Origin: Chitinophaga polysaccharea
GTDB lineage: Bacteria > Bacteroidota > Bacteroidia > Chitinophagales > Chitinophagaceae
Length of the DNA: 64,000 nt
NCBI RefSeq assembly: GCF_902150045.1
Contig: NZ_CABFVU010000001.1
Coordinates: 3,224,001 to 3,288,000 of the forward strand
Direction of reading: 5' to 3'
Shown: positions 23,944 to 33,494 of the stretch, in pieces
Layout of the letters: the number at the start of each line of letters is the position of its first letter
Numbering within the stretch: position 1 is the stretch's first letter
Position numbers and translations under genes: made by a program
Notes under the pieces: generated by a model
What the model saw: only the letters and a program-made list of their open reading frames with translations
Databases searched by the model: none
Told to the model about the DNA's origin: nothing

Positions 23944-24513
23944 TTATTTTACCAGCCATTCCAGTTTATACATGCCACGGAACCTGTCGTAGGTAAGCAG
24001 TTCCGCATCCCGTTTAAACAGGGCGTCCATCTTATCTGCCAGAGTTTCATGGGCAGGGAAGGCCTGTTTTACATTCCAGGCTGTCAGTGTTTGTATTTTC
24101 CCATTGGAAGCGGAGAAGTATGTTTTGTACTGATCTTCCGGGCCTGCTTTGGGAGAAGTGGGTATTTTTCTCTTATAGAGCAATAATTGCGGGTTTTTAT
24201 TCAGTATCTGGTAACTATGATTACCTTCTACCCGGTATACATCGCCATTTGTCAGCTGATAAGCAAATATTTCATTTTTGTTGATGTGAATTTCTTTGCC
24301 ATTGTGCTGAAGGGTGACGTGACTTTTTGGCGCCAGTGTGTACAAATGAAGCCTGGGCGCTTTATTGCCGTTGTCTTTGGTGTAACTCAGCCGGCCAGAC
24401 AGGTAATCGTCCATAGTGCTGTAAATACCCGTGATTTTCTTTTGCGCGTCTGCTGCTATATTGATGCACATCAATAAGCAGATCATGTAAAAAATTCTGC
24501 TACAGTATTGCAT
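23944..24513 (-). CDS. Hypothetical secreted protein
   Basis: A 189-residue protein with a signal peptide (MQYCSRIFYMICLLMCINIAADA, cleaved before QKKITG). The mature part begins GIYSTMDDYLSGRLSY and contains predicted beta strands with charged turns (HVTLQHNGKEIHINKNEIFAYQLTNGDVYRV). It looks like the small periplasmic or surface proteins common in Chitinophagaceae. I do not recognise a family. A single gene, convergent with the esterase and sharing its terminator. Confidence 0.7.
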   Translation of the reverse strand: MQYCSRIFYMICLLMCINIAADAQKKITGIYSTMDDYLSGRLSYTKDNGNKAPRLHLYTLAPKSHVTLQHNGKEIHINKNEIFAYQLTNGDVYRVEGNHSYQILNKNPQLLLYKRKIPTSPKAGPEDQYKTYFSASNGKIQTLTAWNVKQAFPAHETLADKMDALFKRDAELLTYDRFRGMYKLEWLVK

Positions 24514-24591
24514 AGTCCAGGTGTTTTGGTGTTACTTTAATTTAGCAAAAATAACTGGAAATTTTTTTCCGGAATATGATAAAAATCAGTT

Positions 24592-24623
24592 AAAATCCGC
24601 GTCAGACAAAATCCGCGTTCGCC
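24592..24623. repeat. Short direct repeat, partial copy of an intergenic repeat
   Basis: AAAATCCGCGT occurs twice in tandem (24592-24602 and 24608-24618) separated by CAGAC. The unit GACAAAATCCGC followed by TCGCC also appears at 35952-35970, where it forms one arm of a long hairpin. This copy has no matching second arm nearby. A small hairpin with 5-bp arms and a GAAA loop follows at 24637-24650. Confidence 0.5.
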
Positions 24624-24748
24624 TATGAACACCATGGTCCGGAAACGGACAACCGGCAAATGGCTAAATCACTGGTTACCAGCTGTGATAATTACGGCAT
24701 TTTTTTAGCTGTAAGCAGGCTTCGTTCTGTATTAAACATTACCCGATC

Positions 24749-26227
24749 ATGCTCACCCGTTTCTTTGCCCTGTTTTTTATAACTGTTTTCTTTGCAGCAA
24801 CTGCTTATGCGCAGTACCCGGAGAAAGTGATTTTTGATACAAAAGACAGTACCGGCAATGCTTATCTTGCTGTACAGCCGCTTTCCCACAACATAAAAGG
24901 TGTAGTGGTGATCCTGTATAATTTTTACCAGCCGGATAACCTGGTACCGGAAACAAAGTTGCATAATGTGGCCTGTGCCAACAACCTGCTCACCGTTTTC
25001 GTTTCCATGAAGGAATACCTGTATGCAGATACTGCTGCCGTAAACCGCATCAGTACTGTGTTGCAGCATATAGCCGGTAAATACAAAGCGGATACATCGA
25101 AATTTGTATTGGCCGGGTATGATTATGCCAGTAACATCGCCCTGCGCTATACGGAATTAACCCAACAGTTCCCGGCTGCATATCCCATACATCCTAAAGC
25201 TGTTTTTACTGTGAGCGGCCCTGTAGACCTGTTTGGGCTATGGGATTGGTGCCAGCGGGTGATCCGCAAGAAACCGAACGACGGACAGGTAGGAGATGCG
25301 GGTTATATTATAGATAAAATGACCCGTGAAATCGGGACGCCTGCTGTAAGGCCTGAACGGTATCGCGCGCTTACGCCTTTTAACAGCCAGGATACTGCAG
25401 TTGGCAACGAACGGTACCTGCAACGTATACCTGTGCGCGTGTATTATGATACAGATGTTGCCTGGTTGCTGAAGGAACGCCGCAACAGCCTGTACGATAC
25501 CTATATACCGGATGCTACGGAACTGGTAAGCCGCCTACTTTTGGCCGGTAACACCGAAGCGGAATTCATTGCTGCACGGCAACCCGGCAGGCGTATCAAT
25601 GGCTCCCGCTACCCCGAGGCACTTTCTATTGCAGATGAAACCGAATGTATACAATGGATCAAACATACCCTGGATATTTTTGACCCGGTGAACTGGCAAC
25701 CGCCTTATAAACTGGATAAGCCTAAAGGATGGGGCACCGAACATTTTGAGGTGCCGGTAGATTTTGCGCCGGAGATCCGCTATAAAGGAGTGGAAGATAT
25801 CCGCTTTGCTCCCGGCTGGGGCGACAGTACCAGCGCGGAGCACTGGTCGTATGCCTTTCTCTGGTGGCTGAAAGACAGGCCGGTAGTAGATGTTCCCACA
25901 TTAAACAGCTATCTCACCGCTTACTACAATGGCCTTGTAAACCGCAATATTACCAGCCGCCGGATACCTGCGGAAAAGCAGGTACCCACCGTTGTAAGTA
26001 TCAAAAAAATAAAAACAGCAGCTGGAGATGCGGATACTTACGGAGGCAGCATCCGGATGCTAAATTATATGGTACAGCGCCCTGTGACGCTGCACTGTAC
26101 CATACATGTAAGAAATTGTGAAGCGCAGCAGCGTACGGCCCTTTTCTTTGAAATCTCCCCGCAGCCTGCCACACATATTATCTGGCAGCAAATGGATACG
26201 CTGTGGAGCAGTTTCCGCTGCGATTAA
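24749..26227 (+). CDS. Exported alpha/beta-hydrolase-like protein, altered nucleophile
   Basis: A 492-residue protein with signal peptide 1-22 (TAYAQ). Residues 25-330 look like an alpha/beta hydrolase of the esterase D/feruloyl-esterase sort: a strand GVVVILYN, a helix-strand with KFVLAGYDYASNIALRY, and IPVRVYYDTD where the acid would lie. At the elbow the usual G-x-S-x-G reads Gly123-Tyr-Asp125-Tyr-Ala127, so the serine is replaced by aspartate. The C-terminal third (from about 335, WGTEHFEVPVDFAPEIRYKG) is a separate domain I cannot name. It may be a catalytically inactive binder or may use Asp as nucleophile. It abuts the convergent GH92 gene with no gap. Confidence 0.65.
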   Translation: MLTRFFALFFITVFFAATAYAQYPEKVIFDTKDSTGNAYLAVQPLSHNIKGVVVILYNFYQPDNLVPETKLHNVACANNLLTVFVSMKEYLYADTAAVNRISTVLQHIAGKYKADTSKFVLAGYDYASNIALRYTELTQQFPAAYPIHPKAVFTVSGPVDLFGLWDWCQRVIRKKPNDGQVGDAGYIIDKMTREIGTPAVRPERYRALTPFNSQDTAVGNERYLQRIPVRVYYDTDVAWLLKERRNSLYDTYIPDATELVSRLLLAGNTEAEFIAARQPGRRINGSRYPEALSIADETECIQWIKHTLDIFDPVNWQPPYKLDKPKGWGTEHFEVPVDFAPEIRYKGVEDIRFAPGWGDSTSAEHWSYAFLWWLKDRPVVDVPTLNSYLTAYYNGLVNRNITSRRIPAEKQVPTVVSIKKIKTAAGDADTYGGSIRMLNYMVQRPVTLHCTIHVRNCEAQQRTALFFEISPQPATHIIWQQMDTLWSSFRCD

Positions 26228-28468
26228 TTACTGCCCGTCATCGGTAGGGTAAATATCAAATACGCCGCCTTTCATCAAATCGGTATGTAATAAGCGGGTG
26301 GTACTGTATCTTTTACCATTCTTTTTAATGACGCCAATAAACGCCGGCATACGTTTGTTATCCACGTTGATAGTGGTAGTAGTATTAGCGCCGGTATGGA
26401 TAACAATACGTTCAAACGCGGGAATAGTAATGGCATATTCCGGCGCTACCGGATTCACCGGGTAAAAGCCCATTGCGGCAAACACATACCAGGCGCTGAT
26501 CTGCCCGGCATCGTCATTGCCGCATAAACCTCCAGGCCCTACGCCGTATTCCATAGCCCTGATTTCACGGGTGCGCGCAATGGTTTTCGTTTGGGCGTTT
26601 ACGTAGTTATAAAGGAAAGGGATCTGGTGACCCGGCTCATTGCCGTGCCAGTACTGCTGTTGCAGGAAAAGGCTGTCGAGCGCCGCCTCAAACTTTTTGC
26701 TGCCGCCGGTTAGTTTTATAAGCCCGGGGATATCATGCGGCACATAAAATCCATACTGCCGCGGTGTGCCCTCTGTAATAAAAAACATTTTCCTGTCCCT
26801 GTCGGGATGTTCATACCATTTGCCCGATGCATAGCGGCCATTTACATCACCCAGCTGCGGGTCAAATACATTGGCGTAGTTGCCGGCCCGCTTCTTCAGG
26901 GCCGCGTAATCTTTTTGCTGGTGCAGTGCTTTCGCTATGGTGGATAATGCGTAATCGTCGAATGCATATTCCAGTGTGCGGGATACCTGTTCACGGCTGT
27001 GAAAGGCATACGGCACATTATCTTCCAAAGGCACATATCCATACTTCAGATAAGAAGATAAAGCCCTGCGGCCCTTACCTTCTTTATAGTCGGCCGTAGC
27101 GGCCGTGTCAAAAGCGTTCTGCCGCATCAACCGGTATGCTTCCCTGATATCATAGTTGCGGATCCCTTTGTTATAGGCAGATGCAATAAAAGGAATGGCA
27201 TGATCGCCGATCATAGCGGCGGTGTAATTGTTCCAGCAGGGGAAAATGGGAAGCCATCCGCCCTGCTGTCCTTTCAGGATCAGTGAACGCACCAGGTCGT
27301 TGATCAGTGCGGTGTCCAGTATTTCGTACAGGGGGAGTTGCGCGCGGTAAATATCCCACATGGAAAAATCATCGTAGTAGTTACCGGATGCCAGCTGTTT
27401 CACCTGGTACGATTGCGCAAAGGCGGGATAGGTTCCCTTTGCATCGCTGAACAAGCGCGGGTGCTGCATGGTATGATACAATGCAGTATAAAAGATCTTT
27501 TTATCTTTTTCTGAAGAACCAGTTACTTCAATTTTGCCCAGTGCTTTATTCCATACATCACTGCCTGTGGCGGTTTGTGCGCTGAAGTCCCAATGATCGA
27601 TCTCTGCATTTAGATTGTCGCGTGCTGCTTCAATACTGGTGAAAGATGTACCAATGCGGATCCTGATCACGCTGCCTTTATGCACGTTGAATTTCACCGC
27701 ACTGCCAATGCCCGGCTGGTCCCTGATGCTGTCGGCAGCAAGTATGTTGTTGTCCCGGAATACTTTGGCATCGCTGAAGCCTTCTTCAAACTGCACTACA
27801 AAGTAACCGCTGAAACCAGCGGGTTGTCCCTGTCCCTGGTAAATACGGAACGCGGGATTGTAACCGGAGATCTCCTTCCGCTGCCGGTCGATGTACACGG
27901 CGCCCTTACCCCGGTCGCTGTTGGGCCGGATGATCATATAGCAGTCATCGTCTTTAGTGAAAGTGAACTGCATCATGCTGCAGCGCGCAGTGGCGGTTAC
28001 TTCTGCCTTTATGTTATCTCTCCCCAGCAGAACGCTGTAGTAAGCCGGTGTTGCTTTTGCACTGGTGTTTACAAAAGTGCAGGCATAGTCTGAAGGAACG
28101 GTTTTAAGCTCCCCGCAAACCGGCATAACGGTCATGCTGCCGTAGTCCTGTGTACAGGAGCCGCTGAGCCAGTGGGTGCCACGAAAACCGGTGAAAAGGG
28201 AATCGGTATAGTAAAAGGGCGCTACGCATTTTTGTTCGGTGAGCCGCGTTTGTGGCGTCCATTGGGTCATGCCGAACGGCGTGCCTACCGCAGGAATAGT
28301 ATTGGCCAGCTGTTCGGTGCCGGCGCCGTGTACCAGGGCTGTGAGTGTGGTGCTTTTGGAAGTGCCGGTAAAAGGATCTACATAAGCCAACAGCTGGCTG
28401 GTTTGTGCGAAAGCACTACCCATACCAGCTGTTAAACATAAAAAAGTAAAAACGGTTTTACGTATCAT
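26228..28468 (-). CDS. GH92 alpha-mannosidase
   Basis: A 746-residue exported glycoside hydrolase of family 92, calcium-dependent exo-alpha-mannosidases acting on alpha-mannan and N-glycans. A signal peptide ends AFAQ near residue 22, then VDPFTGTS, the GTPFGMTQWTP motif and FRGTHWLSGSCTQDYGSMTVMP of the N-terminal beta domain. The catalytic barrel contains YDDFSMWDIYRAQLPLYEI and GLCGNDDAGQISAWYVFAAMGFYPV (usual form GNDDCGQMSAW, so one residue differs). Start ATG 28468 shares one base with the SusD stop (TGATG); a TTG one codon upstream is less likely. It is the last gene of the sigma/FecR/SusC/SusD locus, which suggests alpha-mannoside as the target. Confidence 0.95.
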   Translation of the reverse strand: MIRKTVFTFLCLTAGMGSAFAQTSQLLAYVDPFTGTSKSTTLTALVHGAGTEQLANTIPAVGTPFGMTQWTPQTRLTEQKCVAPFYYTDSLFTGFRGTHWLSGSCTQDYGSMTVMPVCGELKTVPSDYACTFVNTSAKATPAYYSVLLGRDNIKAEVTATARCSMMQFTFTKDDDCYMIIRPNSDRGKGAVYIDRQRKEISGYNPAFRIYQGQGQPAGFSGYFVVQFEEGFSDAKVFRDNNILAADSIRDQPGIGSAVKFNVHKGSVIRIRIGTSFTSIEAARDNLNAEIDHWDFSAQTATGSDVWNKALGKIEVTGSSEKDKKIFYTALYHTMQHPRLFSDAKGTYPAFAQSYQVKQLASGNYYDDFSMWDIYRAQLPLYEILDTALINDLVRSLILKGQQGGWLPIFPCWNNYTAAMIGDHAIPFIASAYNKGIRNYDIREAYRLMRQNAFDTAATADYKEGKGRRALSSYLKYGYVPLEDNVPYAFHSREQVSRTLEYAFDDYALSTIAKALHQQKDYAALKKRAGNYANVFDPQLGDVNGRYASGKWYEHPDRDRKMFFITEGTPRQYGFYVPHDIPGLIKLTGGSKKFEAALDSLFLQQQYWHGNEPGHQIPFLYNYVNAQTKTIARTREIRAMEYGVGPGGLCGNDDAGQISAWYVFAAMGFYPVNPVAPEYAITIPAFERIVIHTGANTTTTINVDNKRMPAFIGVIKKNGKRYSTTRLLHTDLMKGGVFDIYPTDDGQ

Positions 28469-29919
28469 CAATATCCTTTGTTTTGTTTGATCTTATCCCT
28501 GTTGATGTCTATCTGGCTTTGCGGCACAGGTATTACCATATTATCGGCAGTAAGATCTGCCACCAACCTGATCTGTGCCTTTTTACTGTTAAGTACCGGG
28601 ATGGCCCTGCCGGTGCGCACCAGGTCGTACCAGCGATGCCCCTCAAATGCCAGCTCCACGCGTCTTTCATTTTCTATGGCCAGCCGGAACGCTGCCTGGT
28701 TAGGCACATCGGTGGCTGTTTTTTCTCCAAGTCCTGCTCTTTTACGGATGCTGTTCAGGTAAGTGAAAGCCTCGCCGCTGGCCTGGTAGCCCACTTCATT
28801 GAGAGCCTCCGCATACATCAGCAACACATCTGCATAACGGATCACCGGGAAGTTATTGCCATTATCATTTTTTGTGGCAGGCACATCAAAGTACTTCTTC
28901 ACAAAATAATAATTTACAGTGGCGCCACTGGCATTTACATAAGAAGTGGCCATAGAAAAGTTCTTTCTTATATCACCGGTTTCATAAGCGCTTTCCATAT
29001 CGGGAGTGGGCTGGTTGTTGCCATCGCCGCCAAACATGATCACGGCATTGCCGGAGTTTTCAGGAGCAAATGAATTGGGCAGGGGATTGCCTTCCTTCAC
29101 ACCACCGGATTTGTATTGCACATCAAAAACGGATTCTTTATTATTTTTCTTTGCCACATCAAATACATCGGCGTATTTATCCAGTATGGCATAAGCGCCG
29201 GAGCTGATCACTTCTTTGAGCTTTGCGGCGGCTTCGGGATATTTATGTTGTGTGAGCAACACCTTTCCCAGCAAGGCTTTGGCTGCGCCGCTGGTTGCCC
29301 TGCCTATGTCGGCTCCGGTATAGCTTACCGGCAACACGGCTTCAGCTGCTTTCAGATCGGCTTCTATTTGCGCATACACAGTGGCGGCTGGATCGCGGGT
29401 GTATTCATATGCCTGGTCGGCGTTGGTAATTTCGGTAACTACCAGTGGTACATCGCCAAAGGAACGTACCAGGTTAAAGTACACCAGTGCGCGGAGGAAC
29501 TGTGCTTCAGCGCTGAAGCGTTTCTTCAGCGAATCGTTCATGGCTATGGGTGTAATCCTTGAGAGGATGGTGTTGCTGCGGGAGATGCTTTTGTAGCTAT
29601 CGTTCCAGCGTGCGGCCACAAACGGGTTGGTGGTTTTGATATAGAACCGGTCAAATTCGTCCTGGTCTGTTACAGAACCGGAAGGCACAGGGAAGTTATT
29701 ATCGGATGGAATATCGCCGTATATGTATGCGTTGCCAAACACGCCGCCGGACTGCAATGAGCCGTAGTTGGCATTGAGCGCATTTTTGAAATCATCCGCC
29801 GTTTTATAAAAGTTTTCGGTAGTGGCGGTAGAAGGAGGGAGCTGCTCAAGAAAGCTCTTTTTGCAGGCAGTGAATGAAACCGCGGCTGCCAGTAGTATGT
29901 ATATATAATTTGTACGCAT
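28468..29919 (-). CDS. SusD/RagB-type nutrient-binding lipoprotein
   Basis: A 483-residue outer-membrane lipoprotein. The ATG at 29919 gives a lipoprotein signal with lipobox F-T-A-C (Cys19); an 11-codon in-frame extension upstream is not needed. The SusD fold is seen in KSFLEQLPPSTATTENFYKTADDF, RALVYFNLVRSFGDVPLV, GAAKALLGKVLLTQHKYPEAAAKL (TPR-like helices), and the ending FRLAIENERRVELAFEGHRWYDLVRTG, a SusD hallmark. It binds glycans at the cell surface and caps the SusC transporter encoded 22 bases upstream. Translation of GH92 is coupled to its stop. Confidence 0.95.
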   Translation of the reverse strand: MRTNYIYILLAAAVSFTACKKSFLEQLPPSTATTENFYKTADDFKNALNANYGSLQSGGVFGNAYIYGDIPSDNNFPVPSGSVTDQDEFDRFYIKTTNPFVAARWNDSYKSISRSNTILSRITPIAMNDSLKKRFSAEAQFLRALVYFNLVRSFGDVPLVVTEITNADQAYEYTRDPAATVYAQIEADLKAAEAVLPVSYTGADIGRATSGAAKALLGKVLLTQHKYPEAAAKLKEVISSGAYAILDKYADVFDVAKKNNKESVFDVQYKSGGVKEGNPLPNSFAPENSGNAVIMFGGDGNNQPTPDMESAYETGDIRKNFSMATSYVNASGATVNYYFVKKYFDVPATKNDNGNNFPVIRYADVLLMYAEALNEVGYQASGEAFTYLNSIRKRAGLGEKTATDVPNQAAFRLAIENERRVELAFEGHRWYDLVRTGRAIPVLNSKKAQIRLVADLTADNMVIPVPQSQIDINRDKIKQNKGY

Positions 29920-29941
29920 GTTTTTAAAATTTTTAGCAAGA

Positions 29942-32900
29942 TCAGAATCCAATATTTACCCCAACCACAAATGTTCTGGCAAGCGGATACCGGCCATAGT
30001 CTACGCCGCTGGTTAAAGCGCCTTCATAATTACTTACTTCAGGATTGTAGTTCAGGTAGTTGGTAAAGGTGTACAGGTTTTGTGCGGATAAATAGATCCT
30101 GGCTTGTTGTATCCGGATATGCTGCAATAATTTTTCCGGCAGCTGGTAGCCGATGCTTATATTCTGGATGCGGAGGTAGCTGGCATCTTCCACCCAGCGG
30201 CTGGAGATAGCATTATTGTTGCCGGTGGTGCGCTGGTTGGCACGTGGAACAATACCATTACCTGGTTTGTCTTCCGATTGCCAGCGGTTCAGCACTGTAG
30301 TGAGCTGGTTCTGGCTTCCTTCCACGTTCTCAAAAAAGCGGCGGCTGAGATTCAGTATTTGTCCGCCTTGCTGCCCCTGTATGGCCACCATCAGGTCGAA
30401 GTTCTTATAGCGGAAAGTGTTTGTTAAGCCGTAAATAAAATCAGGCTGACTGTTACCTATTATCGTACGGTCATCTGCAGTGATCTTTCCATCTTTATTT
30501 ACATCTTCAAACTTCACGTCACCCGGCCTGGAAGTGGCATCGTGCGGATATTTGTCAAGGTCGGCCTGGTTCTGGAATATGCCTATCTGTTTGTATCCAT
30601 AGATATTACCAATCGGTTTGCCGATGATGGTGATATTAGTTTCATTCACTCCTGAATTGCTGCGGATAGGATCTCCTGTAGGGCCCAGCGCTGTTACGGT
30701 ATTGCGGTTAAAGGAAAGGGCGGCATTGGTGTTCCAGGTAAAAGCGCCGGTGAGGTTGCGGGTGGCAACTGAAAACTCCCAGCCTTTATTTTCCATGGCG
30801 CCGATATTTTTAATGGCTGTGCTGAAACCGGTGAGGGTAGGCACATTTACCGCCAGCAACAGGCCGTCGGTATTTCTTTTATAATAGTCGATGCCAATCA
30901 CGATCCTTTCATGGAATAACCCGATGTCGGCGCCGGCATCAAACTGTTTGCTTTTTTCCCATCCCAGTTGGGAGTTACCTAACGAAGCGGCGCCAAGGCC
31001 ATTCACCAGTGAGTTGTTGAAGCTGTAGTTATCTGCAGCAAGCGTAGCAAGATATGGATAGTCGCCGGAGAATTGGTTATTGCCTGCCAGTCCATAGCTT
31101 ACCCGTAACTTGGCATTGGAGATCACCGGTACGTTTTTCATAAACGGTTCTTCCGTAACCACCCATCCCACAGACCCCGCAGGGAATACGCCCCACCTGT
31201 TCCGGGTACCGAAGATAGAGGAGCCATCTGCGCGCAGGGATACATTGGCAATATACTTTTCCTTGTAGTTATAGGTGGCACGGCCAAAGTAGGAGGTGGA
31301 GGTATTGGCGGTTTTGAACGAATATACACTGCTTGGTAACCCGGCTGCATTCAGCGTAGGCACTACATCGTTGGCATAAGCGGTACCAACGGCCGTGCTC
31401 TTCTGGTATTGAAGTTTATATGCTTCCATGCCCACCAGTACATCAAAATTATGAGAACCGGTAGTTTTGCTATAATTGAGGGTCTGGTTAAATAACCAGC
31501 TGGTGGTCATATCAGAAGAATCTGCTCCCACTGCCTGTGTAGGCGGCAGCAGCTGGTTCAATGGCAGTCGCGAGGTTTTATAGCTGCTCCTCCTGGTAGA
31601 GCCCACGTTGAAATTACCGGTAGCGCGATAAGTGAAATCTTTCCAGTTATAGGATGCGTACACATTGGTAAGCAAATTGGTGGTGATCAGCTCATTCGGA
31701 TTTTCGGTGATATTGGCTACCGGATTGGTAACGCCGGCCCAGCCATAAGGACCGGCCAGTGCAGCTTGTGAGGAGTAGGCGCTATGATCATCGTTCCAGA
31801 TAGGCGCCATAGGCACGGAAGATAAAGCCGCATTGATGATGCCGTTGTCAGCCCAGTGCCCATCGCTGTTCACATCATTCTGGATCTTATATACCGGGTT
31901 GATGTTGGCGCCCAGCTTGAAGCGCTCAGACACGTTGATGTCTACATTGGCGCGGATAGAGTAGCGGTCCAGTGTTGACCTTTCAATGATACCATCCTGT
32001 TTCAGGTAGCCGCCGGTAACCAGGTATTGCGCATTATCGTTGCCACCGCTGGCGGTTACCTGGTAGTTGTTGATCATTCCCTTACGGAAAATCATATCCT
32101 GGTAATCGTAGGTAGGCATGGCCGCTACCTTCTGCGGATCATCGAAGTTGAACCAGCTGAACAGGTCGCCGCGGGGATAACGGTACCGCAGGAACGAAGA
32201 AGGCCTTACGCTGTTGGGGTCTGATATACTGGCGCCGGGTACATTATCAAGATAGGCGTTGTTGGAAGCTTCTTTGGAGAACTCGGCGAACTGCTGTGAG
32301 TTCAGGATATCTATTTTTTTGGACAGTTCCTGGAACCCCGTATATACGTCGGCGTTAAACTTGGTTTTGCCGGATTTACCCCGTTTGGTGGTTACGATCA
32401 ATACGCCGTTGGAACCTTTGGAACCATAGATAGCGGTGGAAGACGCATCTTTCAGTACATCAATGCTTTGAATATCGGTGCTGTTGAGGTTACTGAAAAT
32501 ACTGGCATCTACAATGTTTCCATCCACCACAATAAGCGGGTTGGTACCTGCTGTGATAGAACCAAAGCCACGTACCTTGATGGCTGGCGTAGCGCCGGGT
32601 GCGCCTCCTGTTTGCTGTACCACTACGCCGGGGATTTTTCCCTGCATACCGGTGGCCACATTGGAAATGGGCATGTCGCGCATTTCGGCCATGGGCACAG
32701 AGGAGATGGCGGCGGTTACATTCCTTTTCTTCTGGGTACCGTATCCTACTACGATCACGTTATTGAGGGAACGGGTTTCTTCCTTCAGTATAATATTCAG
32801 CGGCGTGCTGCTGCCGGCGGCTATTTCCACGGAAGCATACCCTATCATACTGAAAACAATAATGGTTTTTTCATCGGGTACACGGACGGTGAAGTGACCG

Positions 32901-33415
32901 TTGACATCAGTGATAGTGCCGCCACCACCATTTTTGATGGTAATGGTTACATTGGGCAGCCCGTTGCCTTTTTCATCGGTCACCTTTCCGCTTACAGTGA
33001 TCACCCGTGCGGATAGCAAAGGGGGATCAGTGCCCCGTTTTTCAGTGATCACGACCGTATTGCCGTTCAGCGACCAGGCAAGATCGGTATTTTCCAGCAG
33101 GAGGTTGAGTGTTTGCAATACCGATCTGCGTTCTGCCGGCATAGTAATGTTATCATAGGGAGAGAGCTGGGAGGCCACATAAGCAAATTTAAAAGCGCTT
33201 TGTTGCTGGATCTGCCGGATCCCTTCCCTGAGTGATTGCCGTTTCAGGTTCACGGTAACGTCCACTTCTTCCAATCGCTGCGCTTTGCCGGGAGCAGCAA
33301 TCAGCATATTGATGCTGAAAAGAAAAGCAGAGGCGAGTAAGCAACTTAATTTCATATAATACGCAAACGTTCGCTTTGGGAAAAGGCGTAGCCTTCCCCT
33401 GATAAGAAATTTCAT
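29942..33415 (-). CDS. SusC/RagA TonB-dependent receptor with STN domain
   Basis: An 1157-residue outer-membrane transporter. After the signal region (AAPGKAQ near residue 46; ATG 33355 is an alternative start) comes an STN secretin/TonB N-terminal domain (VNLKRQSLREGIRQIQQQSAFKFAYV), a carboxypeptidase-D-like domain (VSGKVTDEKGNGLPNVTI), a TonB-box/plug with NNVIVVGYGTQ and VDGNIVDASIFSNLNSTDIQSIDVLKDASSTAIYG, and a beta-barrel ending in VVGVNIGF. The STN domain is the module that contacts a FecR anti-sigma factor, matching the FecR and ECF genes just upstream. It imports glycan fragments together with the SusD lipoprotein. Confidence 0.97.
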   Translation of the reverse strand: MKFLIRGRLRLFPKRTFAYYMKLSCLLASAFLFSINMLIAAPGKAQRLEEVDVTVNLKRQSLREGIRQIQQQSAFKFAYVASQLSPYDNITMPAERRSVLQTLNLLLENTDLAWSLNGNTVVITEKRGTDPPLLSARVITVSGKVTDEKGNGLPNVTITIKNGGGGTITDVNGHFTVRVPDEKTIIVFSMIGYASVEIAAGSSTPLNIILKEETRSLNNVIVVGYGTQKKRNVTAAISSVPMAEMRDMPISNVATGMQGKIPGVVVQQTGGAPGATPAIKVRGFGSITAGTNPLIVVDGNIVDASIFSNLNSTDIQSIDVLKDASSTAIYGSKGSNGVLIVTTKRGKSGKTKFNADVYTGFQELSKKIDILNSQQFAEFSKEASNNAYLDNVPGASISDPNSVRPSSFLRYRYPRGDLFSWFNFDDPQKVAAMPTYDYQDMIFRKGMINNYQVTASGGNDNAQYLVTGGYLKQDGIIERSTLDRYSIRANVDINVSERFKLGANINPVYKIQNDVNSDGHWADNGIINAALSSVPMAPIWNDDHSAYSSQAALAGPYGWAGVTNPVANITENPNELITTNLLTNVYASYNWKDFTYRATGNFNVGSTRRSSYKTSRLPLNQLLPPTQAVGADSSDMTTSWLFNQTLNYSKTTGSHNFDVLVGMEAYKLQYQKSTAVGTAYANDVVPTLNAAGLPSSVYSFKTANTSTSYFGRATYNYKEKYIANVSLRADGSSIFGTRNRWGVFPAGSVGWVVTEEPFMKNVPVISNAKLRVSYGLAGNNQFSGDYPYLATLAADNYSFNNSLVNGLGAASLGNSQLGWEKSKQFDAGADIGLFHERIVIGIDYYKRNTDGLLLAVNVPTLTGFSTAIKNIGAMENKGWEFSVATRNLTGAFTWNTNAALSFNRNTVTALGPTGDPIRSNSGVNETNITIIGKPIGNIYGYKQIGIFQNQADLDKYPHDATSRPGDVKFEDVNKDGKITADDRTIIGNSQPDFIYGLTNTFRYKNFDLMVAIQGQQGGQILNLSRRFFENVEGSQNQLTTVLNRWQSEDKPGNGIVPRANQRTTGNNNAISSRWVEDASYLRIQNISIGYQLPEKLLQHIRIQQARIYLSAQNLYTFTNYLNYNPEVSNYEGALTSGVDYGRYPLARTFVVGVNIGF

Positions 33416-33431
33416 ACCTTTGGGTAGTTTT

Positions 33432-33453
33432 TAAATGTTTACCTAAATGTTTA
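33432..33453. promoter_or_regulatory. Paired TAAATGTTTA repeats before susC
   Basis: TAAATGTTTA occurs at 33432-33441 and again at 33444-33453. Each unit is itself a palindrome in its TAAA/TTTA ends. They lie 17-38 bases upstream of the SusC start and could be an operator or promoter for the SusC-SusD-GH92 genes. Confidence 0.35.
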
Positions 33454-33461
33454 AAACAACC

Positions 33462-33490
33462 GGCTATACTAACTCGTCCTTAGTATAGCC
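33462..33490. terminator. Hairpin between anti-sigma and susC genes
   Basis: Perfect 11-bp arms (GGCTATACTAA / TTAGTATAGCC) around a 7-base loop lie just after the FecR stop. A T6 run follows on the plus strand; reading on the minus strand the tail is GGTTGTTTT. It can uncouple SusC transcription from the sigma/FecR unit, leaving SusC under its own promoter. Confidence 0.7.
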
Positions 33491-33494
33491 TTTT

